A stretch of DNA of 50,575 nucleotides from Candidatus Merdivicinus faecavium (GTDB lineage Bacteria > Bacillota > Clostridia > Oscillospirales > Ruminococcaceae), in the NCBI GenBank assembly GCA_018716285.1, contig DVKD01000021.1, positions 1 to 50,575 on the forward strand, read 5' to 3'. Shown one piece after another: positions 32,503 through 40,744 of this stretch. The notes beneath the pieces are model-generated. The model ran no database searches. It was not told the DNA's origin and saw only the letters and a program-made list of their open reading frames with translations. A program made the translations under genes and the position numbers. Positions within the stretch are counted from its first letter, which is position 1, and each line of letters begins with the position of its first letter.

Positions 32503-33683
32503 AGGCTTTCCACCAAGGCACGGGTGTGCCGGGCCAGGACCTGCTCTTCATCGGTCTTGATGACCCAGACCGACGCGCCGCTGTCCGCTGCACTGATCCG
32601 GCGGTCTCCTTCAGCCCCCCCGTCATCCTCCAGAAGCCGGATGGAAAAGAGGCCCAGCTCCGCGCAGACCATTTCTCTGAGAACCCCGCTGTTCTGACCG
32701 ATTCCGCCGGTAAAGGCAATGGCATCCAGCCCGCCCAAGTAAGCGGCAAACATACCGGTATATCCGACGATTTCATCCGCAAAGGCGCGGACGGCCAAGT
32801 CGGCCCGGCGGTCGCCCGCCTCCCGGGCCGCCAGCACCTCTCTCAAGTCGTTGCTGACCCCGCTTAATCCGAGAAATCCGCTTCGGGTGCAGAGAATCTC
32901 CATCGCCTGATTGAAACCGCCGCAGCGCCTAGCCAGCTCCGGCAGGCAGCAGACATCGAAATCGCCCACCCTATTATTCTGGAACAGGCCGCTTTGAGGG
33001 GTCGCCCCCATGCTGGAGGCAATGCTCTGCCCATCCCGGATAGCGCACAGGGACGACGACCCTCCCAAATGGATGGAGATGACCCGCCTGGCTGAAGGCG
33101 CAAGCTGCCGCATCCGGCCGGCAATGTATTCATGGCTCGACCCGTGGAAGCCGTAGCGGCGGATCCCCCACTTTTCCCGCCACTCCCAGGGGACGCCGTA
33201 GGCCGTCCGATAATCCGGGATTGTCCCGTGGAAGGAGGTTTCAAAGCGCACTGCCTGGAGCAGGCCGGGATACCGCTCGCGCAGCGCGCGCATCAGGTCA
33301 AGATAAACAGGATTATGGGCCGGGGCCAGCGGGGAAAACTGCTCCATGACATCCAGCAGCTCCTCGTCCACCAGCCGCGTGCCGGTAAGGGGGCCGCCGT
33401 GAACCGCCTTGAAGCCGACTGCGTCCAGATCCTCCAGCGAAGGGAGGACGCCGTCGTCCCCCATCCGGGAGACGCAGAGCGCAAACGCCTCGGTACAGGT
33501 CCTGCAGGAGCAAGCTCCTTCCGCCTTTCCGGATGGAAGGTTCAAAGAGTAAAAGCCCCGATCACTCCCCACCCGCTCCACCATTCCGGAAGCAGACGGG
33601 GTTTCGCCCCGGGAGAAGTCAAAAAGCTGGAACTTGAAGCTGGTGGTGCCCAGATTTAGCAGCAGCAGACGCTGGCATTTCAT
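32499..33683 (-). CDS. Acetate kinase family protein with altered active site
   Basis: 394 residues from ATG 33683 (GAGGA 6 bp upstream; the ATG at 33689 is too close to that site). The ASKHA phosphotransferase fold of AckA is clear: LLLNLGTTSFKFQL (N10), VHGGPLTG, APAHNP (H123), RYGFHGSSHEY (H180), NNRVGDFD (R238), TGGIGQNS and KTDEEQVLA. Compared with Methanosarcina AckA, the substrate arginine R91 is Lys (K92) and the catalytic D148 is Glu (E148). The enzyme therefore probably transfers phosphate between ADP/ATP and a different acyl phosphate. It sits inside the fdrA-DUF1116-DUF2877 set, in the place a carbamate kinase takes in allantoin clusters. Confidence 0.85.
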   Translation of the reverse strand: MKCQRLLLLNLGTTSFKFQLFDFSRGETPSASGMVERVGSDRGFYSLNLPSGKAEGACSCRTCTEAFALCVSRMGDDGVLPSLEDLDAVGFKAVHGGPLTGTRLVDEELLDVMEQFSPLAPAHNPVYLDLMRALRERYPGLLQAVRFETSFHGTIPDYRTAYGVPWEWREKWGIRRYGFHGSSHEYIAGRMRQLAPSARRVISIHLGGSSSLCAIRDGQSIASSMGATPQSGLFQNNRVGDFDVCCLPELARRCGGFNQAMEILCTRSGFLGLSGVSNDLREVLAAREAGDRRADLAVRAFADEIVGYTGMFAAYLGGLDAIAFTGGIGQNSGVLREMVCAELGLFSIRLLEDDGGAEGDRRISAADSGASVWVIKTDEEQVLARHTRALVESL

Positions 33684-33692
33684 CGCCATTCC

Positions 33693-34952
33693 TCATTTCT
33701 GATGGGTTTCCGCAAAGGCCTTCAGCGCCTTTTCAAAACAGGCCATCGGCACCCGCGCGCTCCCGGCGCCGATGAGGCCGCCTTCGTGATTGAACATGCC
33801 GCCGTGGATTTCGGGGGCGATCCCGGTCTTTAAGACCTTCCGAATATCGATCCCCACCGGGAGAAAATCGAAATCCAGATTGGGGATGGGGAAATTGCGA
33901 TTCTTTGTAATGCAGATCTCCCCCATCTCCCGGGTCAGGGCGATGGCGTCCTTGAGCTTCATCCCACGGAGGCTGCAAACGATTGGGCTGGCCGCAGCGG
34001 CCAGTCCGCCCATGCCGTAGCATTCCACCACACAGCTGTCTCCGATCCAGGGCAACTGGTCTTTCTCGCTGTACCGGCTGGAGGTATAGCGCCCCTTCAT
34101 CATCGGGGCCGGGGCGGTAAACCAGCGGTCCCCCAATCCGGACACCTTGATACCGAATTCCAGCGCGTTGCCACAAACCGCCGTGACCATCGTCGAGTAC
34201 GGGATGCCGCTGGCGGCCAGCAGGGCGCTCCGCGCAGCGCCCTGGCCGAAGCAGTGGAAAAAGCGGGGCGTTTCCACAATGTATTCCATAGCGGCCAGGA
34301 GTTCTTCCTTGGACGCGTCAGTCTTCAGTATGTCTAAGACGATCTTCTTTAAAAAAAGCAGGTCGGAGGCCGTCTGCCGGGTGTGGTTTTCATCCCCCAT
34401 CTGCATGCTTTCCGCCAGGATAGGTTTCAGCGGAAGGCCGCCCCGGTTCCGAATCATTTTTCGGATGACCGGGAACAGATCCTCCCGCATGTGCCGGAGG
34501 TTTTCGGCGATTTCCGGGCTGTAAAGGCCCCAGCCGCAAAACCCGCCCTGAAATGGCCCTTCAGCGGGAAAGGTCGCCGCCCGGGTCCCGTTGGCGCGGT
34601 CTTCGACAACGATCATCGCAACCGACTTGGTGATGATGCCCGTGCCTGCCCCTACGGTATTGTGGTCCAGGGCGCTTTCGATGCGGATGCCGCCGGAGCG
34701 GATCAGCTTCACAGCCTCCGCTTCCGTCTTCGCCCAGCCCTCAAACAGGACACCGCTGACCATGCCCCTCTGGTGGAGCATACACATGTCTTCGTACGCG
34801 ATCGGCGGGCCGGAATGCAGGATCATACGGTCGGTCAGGCCGTCGATCACCTCGCCGGCAGGCAGAATGTCGGCCCATACCGGGTCAGAATTGATAATGC
34901 GGGACACCGCCTGTTCATTTGCGGCGGTAATTTTTTCACGAATGTCCATCAT
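33693..34952 (-). CDS. DUF1116 protein, AllG (YlbE)-like
   Basis: 419 residues matching DUF1116 over its length: ANEQAVSRIINSDPVW, LHSGPPIAYEDMC, MCMLHQRGMVSGVLFEGW (positions about 57-74), the glycine-rich QGGFCGWG, and ECYGMGGLAAAASPIV. DUF1116 AllG is the second subunit of the oxamate carbamoyltransferase in E. coli. The ATG follows AAAGGAG. The gene is 18 bp after the detached FdrA C-terminal piece and 9 bp before the kinase, so the complex genes are consecutive. Confidence 0.88.
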   Translation of the reverse strand: MMDIREKITAANEQAVSRIINSDPVWADILPAGEVIDGLTDRMILHSGPPIAYEDMCMLHQRGMVSGVLFEGWAKTEAEAVKLIRSGGIRIESALDHNTVGAGTGIITKSVAMIVVEDRANGTRAATFPAEGPFQGGFCGWGLYSPEIAENLRHMREDLFPVIRKMIRNRGGLPLKPILAESMQMGDENHTRQTASDLLFLKKIVLDILKTDASKEELLAAMEYIVETPRFFHCFGQGAARSALLAASGIPYSTMVTAVCGNALEFGIKVSGLGDRWFTAPAPMMKGRYTSSRYSEKDQLPWIGDSCVVECYGMGGLAAAASPIVCSLRGMKLKDAIALTREMGEICITKNRNFPIPNLDFDFLPVGIDIRKVLKTGIAPEIHGGMFNHEGGLIGAGSARVPMACFEKALKAFAETHQK

Positions 34953-34970
34953 GATGCGCAGCTCCTTTTC

Positions 34971-35150
34971 TCACAGCAAATCATCTAAAAGCGACGCGAT
35001 CTCCTCGCTCTGCTTTACGGGAGGACGCCATTCCAGCTGGGTCGCTTTGACCTTCTGGGACACCAAAGCTTCATAAAAAGAGGCCAGGCCGATATTGATT
35101 ACCCGCGGCTTTTGGGGGCAGCAGGTCTTTTTTTCCAATGAATCCGCCAT
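34971..35150 (-). CDS. Detached FdrA C-terminal domain (59 residues)
   Basis: A 59-residue ORF (ATG 35150 after AAAGGGGGTAACGGAG) that reads MADSLEKKTCCPQ, then KPRVINIGLASFYEALVSQK and LEWRPPVKQSEEIASLL. The VINxGLxxF...W-x-P-P pattern is what ends full-length FdrA proteins. It follows directly on the 512-residue FdrA gene (6 bp), which ends before this domain; together they total 571 residues, near the length of single-chain FdrA. The two Cys near the start (CC) are unexplained. It is a separate translation unit, not a frameshift product. Confidence 0.7.
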   Translation of the reverse strand: MADSLEKKTCCPQKPRVINIGLASFYEALVSQKVKATQLEWRPPVKQSEEIASLLDDLL

Positions 35151-35156
35151 TCTCCG

Positions 35157-36695
35157 TTACCCCCTTTCCGCCAGTTTTCTCATCATAAGGCCGGCCAATC
35201 GGGCGCTCTGATAGTTGCTGGGCATAACCAGAACGCCGGCCTTGCGGAGAAGTTTCGCCTTTTCCTCCACATTTTGAGGGTCCTCCCTGGAACCGCAGAT
35301 ACTGGAGATGACCACCAGTTTTTTGCCGCGGGCCAGGACTTTTTCCTCATAGGCCCGGACGAAGGGGGTGATGGGGTCAGGGTGAACGCCGGGGCCGGTG
35401 ATAAAATCGAGCAGGATCACAGCTACCTCCGGATCCTCCAGCTCCTCATAAAAGCGTTTCAGACGCAGGGCGGGCTCAAAAACCGGGTGCGGCGCGTCGG
35501 CTGTAAAGTCCTCAGCGCCCAGGTCCAGGATGGTGTTGCCCTGGCTTTTCCGATGATCGGGCAGCTGTTTTGCATACCGGTTGCGCAGATTGGTGTACAG
35601 CTCCACCGAGGGATTGGTGCGGCTAAAGCAGATGAGGCCTTCCTCCGTGAAGGTCCCGCCGCAGTAAAGACTGCGGAAATATTTCTGTCCTGGATCCAGC
35701 AGAGCCAGTTCCTTGTCCGCCAGTTTCTCCAGCTCCGCGTCGGAGAGCCCCAAAACCGGCGGCGTCTCGCCCAGAAGCCGGATCGCGGTCAGAGCCGCTT
35801 CTTCAAGACTGAATGCGCCTTTTGTCCTGTGCCCGGCAAACAGCTTCTCATCCCCGCCCAGGAAGACAGCGGCAACCGGCTTGCTGAGGCTGTCCGCAGC
35901 GGCCAGTATTTTTTCCATCACGTCCCGATCGGCCAGCTTGGAAACCAGGACGATCACCCGGGTGTCCGGATTCTCCTCCAGCCGGCGCATTCCCCGCAGC
36001 ATGGAAATGCCGCCGATTTCAGGGTAAAGATCCCGGCCGCCGGTGCCGATCAGGGTGGAAATCCCATATCCGCAGCGCTCGATGATGCACGCCACCTCCT
36101 GCGCGCCGCTGCCGGAGGCCCCGACAATGCCGACCGGGCCGGACGCGATAATGCTGCCCGCCGCCAGCGCCACTCCCCCGATCAGGCCGACGCCGCAGTC
36201 TGGGCCCATGACCAACCTTCCTGTTTCTTCTCCCAATTTTTTCAGCTCCAACTCCTCATCCAGGGAAACATTGTCGCTGAAAATAAACACATCCAGCCCC
36301 TTTCGGAGGGCCTCCCGCGCCTCGGCCGCGGCATATTCGCCCGGCAGGGAAATCTGGACCAGATCGTAGGAATCCTCCGCAAGGTCGATTTCCCGAAGGG
36401 AGTGATAGACCGGACCTTCTTCGCCGGAGGCTTTATGATCCAGAAGATCCTCTGCCAGCTTCACTGCCGCGTCGGCCTGATCCTTTGTTTCCGACCGGAC
36501 GGCAATGACCAGGTCGTTGGGGGTCAGCCCTTCCGGAAGGGAAAAGCCCTCCTCTTCCAGCAATTCCCGGTTTGCCGGGGTAGCCATCTGCACCTCCGCT
36601 GTCTGAATATTGTGAAGCCCTTTCAGCCGGTCCCCCACCGCCATCAGGCTGACCGAATCTACATAGCGGTTGCTTTTGACAATAATTGTATCCAT
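35157..36695 (-). CDS. fdrA: FdrA-like acyl-CoA synthetase/carbamoyltransferase subunit, short form
   Basis: 512 residues related to the alpha subunit of succinyl-CoA synthetase and to E. coli FdrA (AllF). Features are a CoA-binding-like Rossmann half (RLVMGPDCGVGLIGGVALAAG), the phosphate-loop phrase GIVGASGSGAQEVA, LIGTGGRDLYPEIGG, and a C-terminal VILLDFITGPGVHPDP with ICGSREDPQ. GHRTKGAFS supplies a His near the position of the phosphohistidine of succinyl-CoA synthetase, but equivalence is unproven. The chain stops before the usual C-terminal module, which is encoded next as a separate ORF. Known FdrA carries out phosphorolysis of oxalurate with AllG and AllH; the substrate here is unknown. 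Confidence 0.87.
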   Translation of the reverse strand: MDTIIVKSNRYVDSVSLMAVGDRLKGLHNIQTAEVQMATPANRELLEEEGFSLPEGLTPNDLVIAVRSETKDQADAAVKLAEDLLDHKASGEEGPVYHSLREIDLAEDSYDLVQISLPGEYAAAEAREALRKGLDVFIFSDNVSLDEELELKKLGEETGRLVMGPDCGVGLIGGVALAAGSIIASGPVGIVGASGSGAQEVACIIERCGYGISTLIGTGGRDLYPEIGGISMLRGMRRLEENPDTRVIVLVSKLADRDVMEKILAAADSLSKPVAAVFLGGDEKLFAGHRTKGAFSLEEAALTAIRLLGETPPVLGLSDAELEKLADKELALLDPGQKYFRSLYCGGTFTEEGLICFSRTNPSVELYTNLRNRYAKQLPDHRKSQGNTILDLGAEDFTADAPHPVFEPALRLKRFYEELEDPEVAVILLDFITGPGVHPDPITPFVRAYEEKVLARGKKLVVISSICGSREDPQNVEEKAKLLRKAGVLVMPSNYQSARLAGLMMRKLAERG

Positions 36696-36710
36696 GATGT
36701 CCTGCCTTTC

Positions 36711-38219
36711 CTATTGGTCCTGGCGGATATGGCATCCGCAGCTCTCCTTCCGGGCCAGGGCCGCCCGCGCCAGCAAAAGTGCTGTCTGTAAGTCGTTTTG
36801 CAGGCGGAGGGTTTCAAAATAGTCGTCCATATCCCCGCCCTCCTCCGGGACACAGCCTGCTAGCAGCTCCCGAAAGGTTTTCATCGCGTGCCGAAGGCCG
36901 GCTTCGGAACGGATGACACCGAGATTTTCCGAAAGTTCCCGCTCCATCCGACACCGGAAGCTTTTCCGGTCTGCCGCGGGCAGCAGGGGAAAAGAAAACT
37001 CCTCCCGCAAGATTTTCTCCCGACCCCAGGAAATACTTCCGGCCGAGCGCCCGGCCGCAAGCCCAAAGACTATGGTTTCAAGTCCCGCGTTCCCGCCCAG
37101 CCGGTTGGCGCCGTGCACCCCACCGGCCGCTTCGCCGCAGGCAAACAGTCCCGGCAGAGTGGTGGAACCGTCCGGAGCGATCGTCACCCCTCCTAGGGAG
37201 GTGTGGGGGGCCGGTGCCACCTCCACCGGCTGAGCGGCCAGATCTATCCCGCATGCGGCATATCGTTCCAGATAAGCGGGGTAAACCTCTTCCAGCCGCC
37301 TGTGCCCCACCGCCGTGGCGTCAAACCAGACGCCGCCGTTTGACGTACCTCCGCCCGCGCGAATCTCCTGGTAGATTTCGCGGGAAAGAATATCTTTATC
37401 GACCCGCTCCCCACCTGGAATGGCGTCCAAAAACCGCTCCCCCAGCCGGTTGCGCAGACAAGCGCCTTCATACAGCAGGGTCGTGATCATCCCCTTACCT
37501 CTTGCGCCCGGCGGGGAAAGTCCCACGCAGGGCTCAAATTGGATGAACTCCAGATCCCGCAGGGCTGCCCCTGCAAGATTGGCCATCGCGATCCCGTCCC
37601 CGCCGCTGTCCGGCGAATTGGTCGAAAAAGGATAAATGCCGCAAAAGCCACCGCACGCCAAAATCACGTTTTCCGCCTGTATCAGCAAGAAACGCTTTTC
37701 CTTCCGGTTGTAGACCAGCGCGCCTGCAACGCCGTTCGGATCCGTCAACAGCCGCAGCGCACGAAATCCCTCGCACAATCGAACGTGCTCCCTTTGCGCC
37801 AGCCGTTCCCGAAGCTTCCCCATCAAAACGGCACCGGTGTGGTTGCCGACGCTGGCCACCCGGGGGACACTGGACCCCAAAGGCCGCAGCAGCAAAAGGC
37901 TGCCGTCCGCCTCGCGGTCCAGCGAGACCTCCAGCTCGTCCAGAAGGGCATGGGCTTCCCCGCCGCCATAGGCCAGCTTCTCTACCAGCGCCCGTTCATT
38001 CTGGCAGCGGCCGCTCTTCCAGGTGTCCTCCAAGAGGCATTCCGGCGAATCTCCCGGCCCCTCCGGCAAGCTAAACCCGTGAATGTAGGGGGAAGCACCG
38101 CCGCCGTCAAACAGCAGCGCAACCCGCTTTTCCGGGCCCACAGCCCAGGCGGCCGCCAAGCCGGAAAGCCCTCCCCCGATCACTAAGACATCCGTCTTGA
38201 TCCGATCTGAAATTTTCAT
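36711..38219 (-). CDS. Fumarate reductase/aspartate oxidase-like flavoprotein
   Basis: 502 residues. The FAD-binding opening is TDVLVIGGGLSGLAAAW, and later come NHTGAVLMGKLRER, VILACGG, the capping-domain segment ERVDKDILSREIYQEI, PHTSLGGVTI (catalytic-type His) and the FAD-binding end GVHGANRLGGNAGLET. This is the soluble succinate dehydrogenase/fumarate reductase flavoprotein superfamily (also L-aspartate oxidase). No Fe-S or membrane subunit is encoded nearby. Start ATG 38219 lies 4 bp after the dehydratase stop. It probably oxidises or reduces a carbon-carbon bond of a pathway carboxylate. Confidence 0.85.
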   Translation of the reverse strand: MKISDRIKTDVLVIGGGLSGLAAAWAVGPEKRVALLFDGGGASPYIHGFSLPEGPGDSPECLLEDTWKSGRCQNERALVEKLAYGGGEAHALLDELEVSLDREADGSLLLLRPLGSSVPRVASVGNHTGAVLMGKLRERLAQREHVRLCEGFRALRLLTDPNGVAGALVYNRKEKRFLLIQAENVILACGGFCGIYPFSTNSPDSGGDGIAMANLAGAALRDLEFIQFEPCVGLSPPGARGKGMITTLLYEGACLRNRLGERFLDAIPGGERVDKDILSREIYQEIRAGGGTSNGGVWFDATAVGHRRLEEVYPAYLERYAACGIDLAAQPVEVAPAPHTSLGGVTIAPDGSTTLPGLFACGEAAGGVHGANRLGGNAGLETIVFGLAAGRSAGSISWGREKILREEFSFPLLPAADRKSFRCRMERELSENLGVIRSEAGLRHAMKTFRELLAGCVPEEGGDMDDYFETLRLQNDLQTALLLARAALARKESCGCHIRQDQ

Positions 38220-38223
38220 AGCT

Positions 38224-39897
38224 TCACCGTTCCCAAATTCCGCCTTTGGCCATAGAACCCACATTTTCTACAAACAGGTTGAGGAACCGCGGATACTGGC
38301 TGCGGTCATGAGACCAGGAAAATCTCTCCAGACGGGAAACGAGCTCCTCTTCGGAAACGCCCAATGTTACCTCCCGCTTCGCCACATCGATGGAGATGGA
38401 GTCGCCGTCCCGCACCGCAGCCAGCGGGCCGCCCAGGGCCGCTTCCGGTGATATGTACCCGATACTGAGGCCCGACGTGCCGCCGGAGAAGCGGCCGTCC
38501 GTCAGGATCGCGCAGCTGTGATAGAGCTCCGGATAGCCCTTTAGTTCCTCCTGGAACGGGAAGGCCGTGGTTCCGAACCTGCCCTTCAAGCCCATATAGC
38601 GGAGCACAATCGCGTCGCCGGGCTGGATTTTTCCGGCGCGAAGGGCCTCCAGCCCGCCCTGAAGAGAATCAAAGACTCGAACTTTTCCGGAAAAATTCCA
38701 CAGTTCCCGGGGAACAGCCGCAATTTTCAGGATCGCACCCTCCGGAGCGAGGTTCCCTGTCAAAACGCCGATGCCCGGCTCCCGGGAAACCGGATTTTCC
38801 AGAGAACGGATGACCTCGCGGCTGTACCGGACCGCAACGCCAGCGTTCTCCGCCAGCGTGCAGCCGTTGACGGTAAGGCATTCCCCGTTGAGCTTCGGCA
38901 TCAGCTGGCCGAGCAATGCCTGGAGCCCTCCCGCCAGATCCAGCTCCTTCAGGCTGTAGGGACCGCCGGGGGCCAGGTCGGCAAGCAGCGGGATTTCATT
39001 GGACGCCCGGTCAAAGTATTTCCACCAGGGGAGATCGTATCCCGCCTCGTTGGCGATGGCCGGGATGTGGAGGATCAGATTGGAGGAGCCGGCGACCGCC
39101 ATATCCAGCTTGATGGCGTTTTCAATGGCTTCCGGCGTCATGATCTGCCGCGCCGTGATCCCGTTTCCCACCAGTTCCACAATCCGCTTGCCGGCCTGAT
39201 AGGACAAATGGCGCAGCTGAGAGCTCACCGCCGACATGGTGGAATTCCCTGGTAAAGTCATGCCCATCGCTTCTGCGACCATGCACATGCTGTTTGCGGT
39301 CGTCATGGAGGAGCAGGCTCCGCAGATCCCCCAGGAGCCCGCGATGAGGTCGTCGTATTCATTCCAATCCATTTTCCCGGCCTGGACGGTCCCGACCTTA
39401 TCCTGCGCATGGATGTGAAGCACCTCCCTGCCCCGGACCTGGCCCAGCGGCATGTATCCCCCTGTCACCAGGATCGTCGGGATATCCAGCCTGGCCGCCG
39501 CCATCAAATGCCCGGGAACAATGGAATCACAGGTGCTGAGCATGACCATGCCGTCAAAGAAATTGCCTTCGACCGTGATTTCCACCTGGTCGGCGATGGA
39601 ATTCCGGCTGGGGATTTCGATATAGCGTGGATCTTTCAGGCACATCCCGTCGCAGATCCCGGTGGTCATGACCTCCAGCGGCAAGCCGCCTGCTTCGCGG
39701 ACACCCTCCTTGACCCGCCGGGCCAGTTCCCGCAGGTGGACATGGCCAGGGTTAAATTCATTCCAGGAATTGACAATCCCGATTATGGGGCGGCGGAGCT
39801 CTTCGTCGGAATACCCCATCCCCCGCATCAGGCCGCGCCGGCATTCGGTCGCTTCACCAAACTCCCATTGGCTGCGCAGCTGTACACGTTTTTTCAT
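38224..39897 (-). CDS. IlvD/Edd family dehydratase, probably for a sugar acid
   Basis: 557 residues of the Fe-S dehydratase family. Conserved parts include IGIVNSWNEFNPGH, the cluster-ligand segments TTGICDGM, LSTCDSIVPGH and WGICGACSSMTTANSM, and near the C-terminus LTDGRFSGGTSG. It is as long as dihydroxy-acid dehydratase, but the operon (sugar importer, dehydrogenase, HpcH aldolase) and the absence of other branched-chain amino acid genes favour a pentonate or hexonate dehydratase, producing a 2-keto-3-deoxy acid. The ATG follows AGAGGAG. Confidence 0.9.
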   Translation of the reverse strand: MKKRVQLRSQWEFGEATECRRGLMRGMGYSDEELRRPIIGIVNSWNEFNPGHVHLRELARRVKEGVREAGGLPLEVMTTGICDGMCLKDPRYIEIPSRNSIADQVEITVEGNFFDGMVMLSTCDSIVPGHLMAAARLDIPTILVTGGYMPLGQVRGREVLHIHAQDKVGTVQAGKMDWNEYDDLIAGSWGICGACSSMTTANSMCMVAEAMGMTLPGNSTMSAVSSQLRHLSYQAGKRIVELVGNGITARQIMTPEAIENAIKLDMAVAGSSNLILHIPAIANEAGYDLPWWKYFDRASNEIPLLADLAPGGPYSLKELDLAGGLQALLGQLMPKLNGECLTVNGCTLAENAGVAVRYSREVIRSLENPVSREPGIGVLTGNLAPEGAILKIAAVPRELWNFSGKVRVFDSLQGGLEALRAGKIQPGDAIVLRYMGLKGRFGTTAFPFQEELKGYPELYHSCAILTDGRFSGGTSGLSIGYISPEAALGGPLAAVRDGDSISIDVAKREVTLGVSEEELVSRLERFSWSHDRSQYPRFLNLFVENVGSMAKGGIWER

Positions 39898-39908
39898 AAC
39901 AGTCTCCT

Positions 39909-40706
39909 CTAAAAGTCGTACATCATGCTGTCGATCGCGCCGTCGATGGACTGCCCCCCGTCGATGACAAAGGTCTGGCCCACGATGAAGCGGGCTTTTT
40001 CCTCATCCGCCAGCAGAAGAGCCATCGGGACGATGTCCTCCGGCCGTCCCAAAATCCCCGCGGGGATTTTCCGCTCAAACGCATTGATCTGTTCCTGGGT
40101 GTAGCGGGTGGTCAGCTGGGTTTTGATGAAGCCCGGGGCGATGCAGTTGACCCGGATTCCATGCCGGGCTACCTCCACTCCCAGCGCCTTGGTGAACATA
40201 TTCATACCTGCCTTCCCGGCGCAGTAAGGCAGCGCCTTCCGCTTGACCCAGGTGACCTGGCTGTGGACGGAGCTGATGTTGATGATGCGCCCCTGCGTGC
40301 CCTTGGCCAGCATATCGCCGATGGCAATCCGGGAGCAGTAGGCCGCACAGCTGAGATTCATCCGAATCTGCCGGTCCCAGTACTCCACCGGCATCTCGGC
40401 GAAGCTGCCCGCGGGAATTGTCTGGGCCCCGCCGGCATTGTTGATCAGGACGTCGATCTTTCCTGTGTCAGAAATGAATTGTTCCATAAGCCGTTGGCAG
40501 TCCCCGCTGTCGCTGATGTCTGCCTGATAAATCTCGGCGTGGGCGCCGTTGGCCTGCACCTCCTCAGCCACGGCACGGGCGCCGGCCTCATCGCTGTGAT
40601 AATTGATGCCGACAAAGGAATAGCCTTCCCTGGCAAACCCTTTTGCAATCGCTGCGCCGATTCCGCGGGAAGCCCCTGTGATTAAGACGCTTCTTCCGTT
40701 GTTCAT
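39909..40706 (-). CDS. Short-chain dehydrogenase/reductase
   Basis: 265 residues (ATG 40706 after AAAGAAGGAA). Classical SDR features: cofactor loop TGASRGIG (10-17), NNAGG (89-93), catalytic S145/S146, Y161 and K165 in YCAGKAG, and a C-terminal GGQSIDGA. It would oxidise or reduce a hydroxyl of a sugar or sugar acid with NAD(P). An upstream in-frame extension to 40877 would cover the end of the barrel-protein gene and is rejected. It ends 11 bp before ilvD-like. Confidence 0.92.
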   Translation of the reverse strand: MNNGRSVLITGASRGIGAAIAKGFAREGYSFVGINYHSDEAGARAVAEEVQANGAHAEIYQADISDSGDCQRLMEQFISDTGKIDVLINNAGGAQTIPAGSFAEMPVEYWDRQIRMNLSCAAYCSRIAIGDMLAKGTQGRIINISSVHSQVTWVKRKALPYCAGKAGMNMFTKALGVEVARHGIRVNCIAPGFIKTQLTTRYTQEQINAFERKIPAGILGRPEDIVPMALLLADEEKARFIVGQTFVIDGGQSIDGAIDSMMYDF

Positions 40707-40744
40707 GTTGATTCCTTCTTTCTTTGATGAGTTTCCCGAAAAAT

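Noticed and set aside
35274-36791. Plus-strand open frame of about 500 codons opposite fdrA
   Set aside because: Antisense shadow; no promoter or ribosome binding site, and the FdrA frame is certain.
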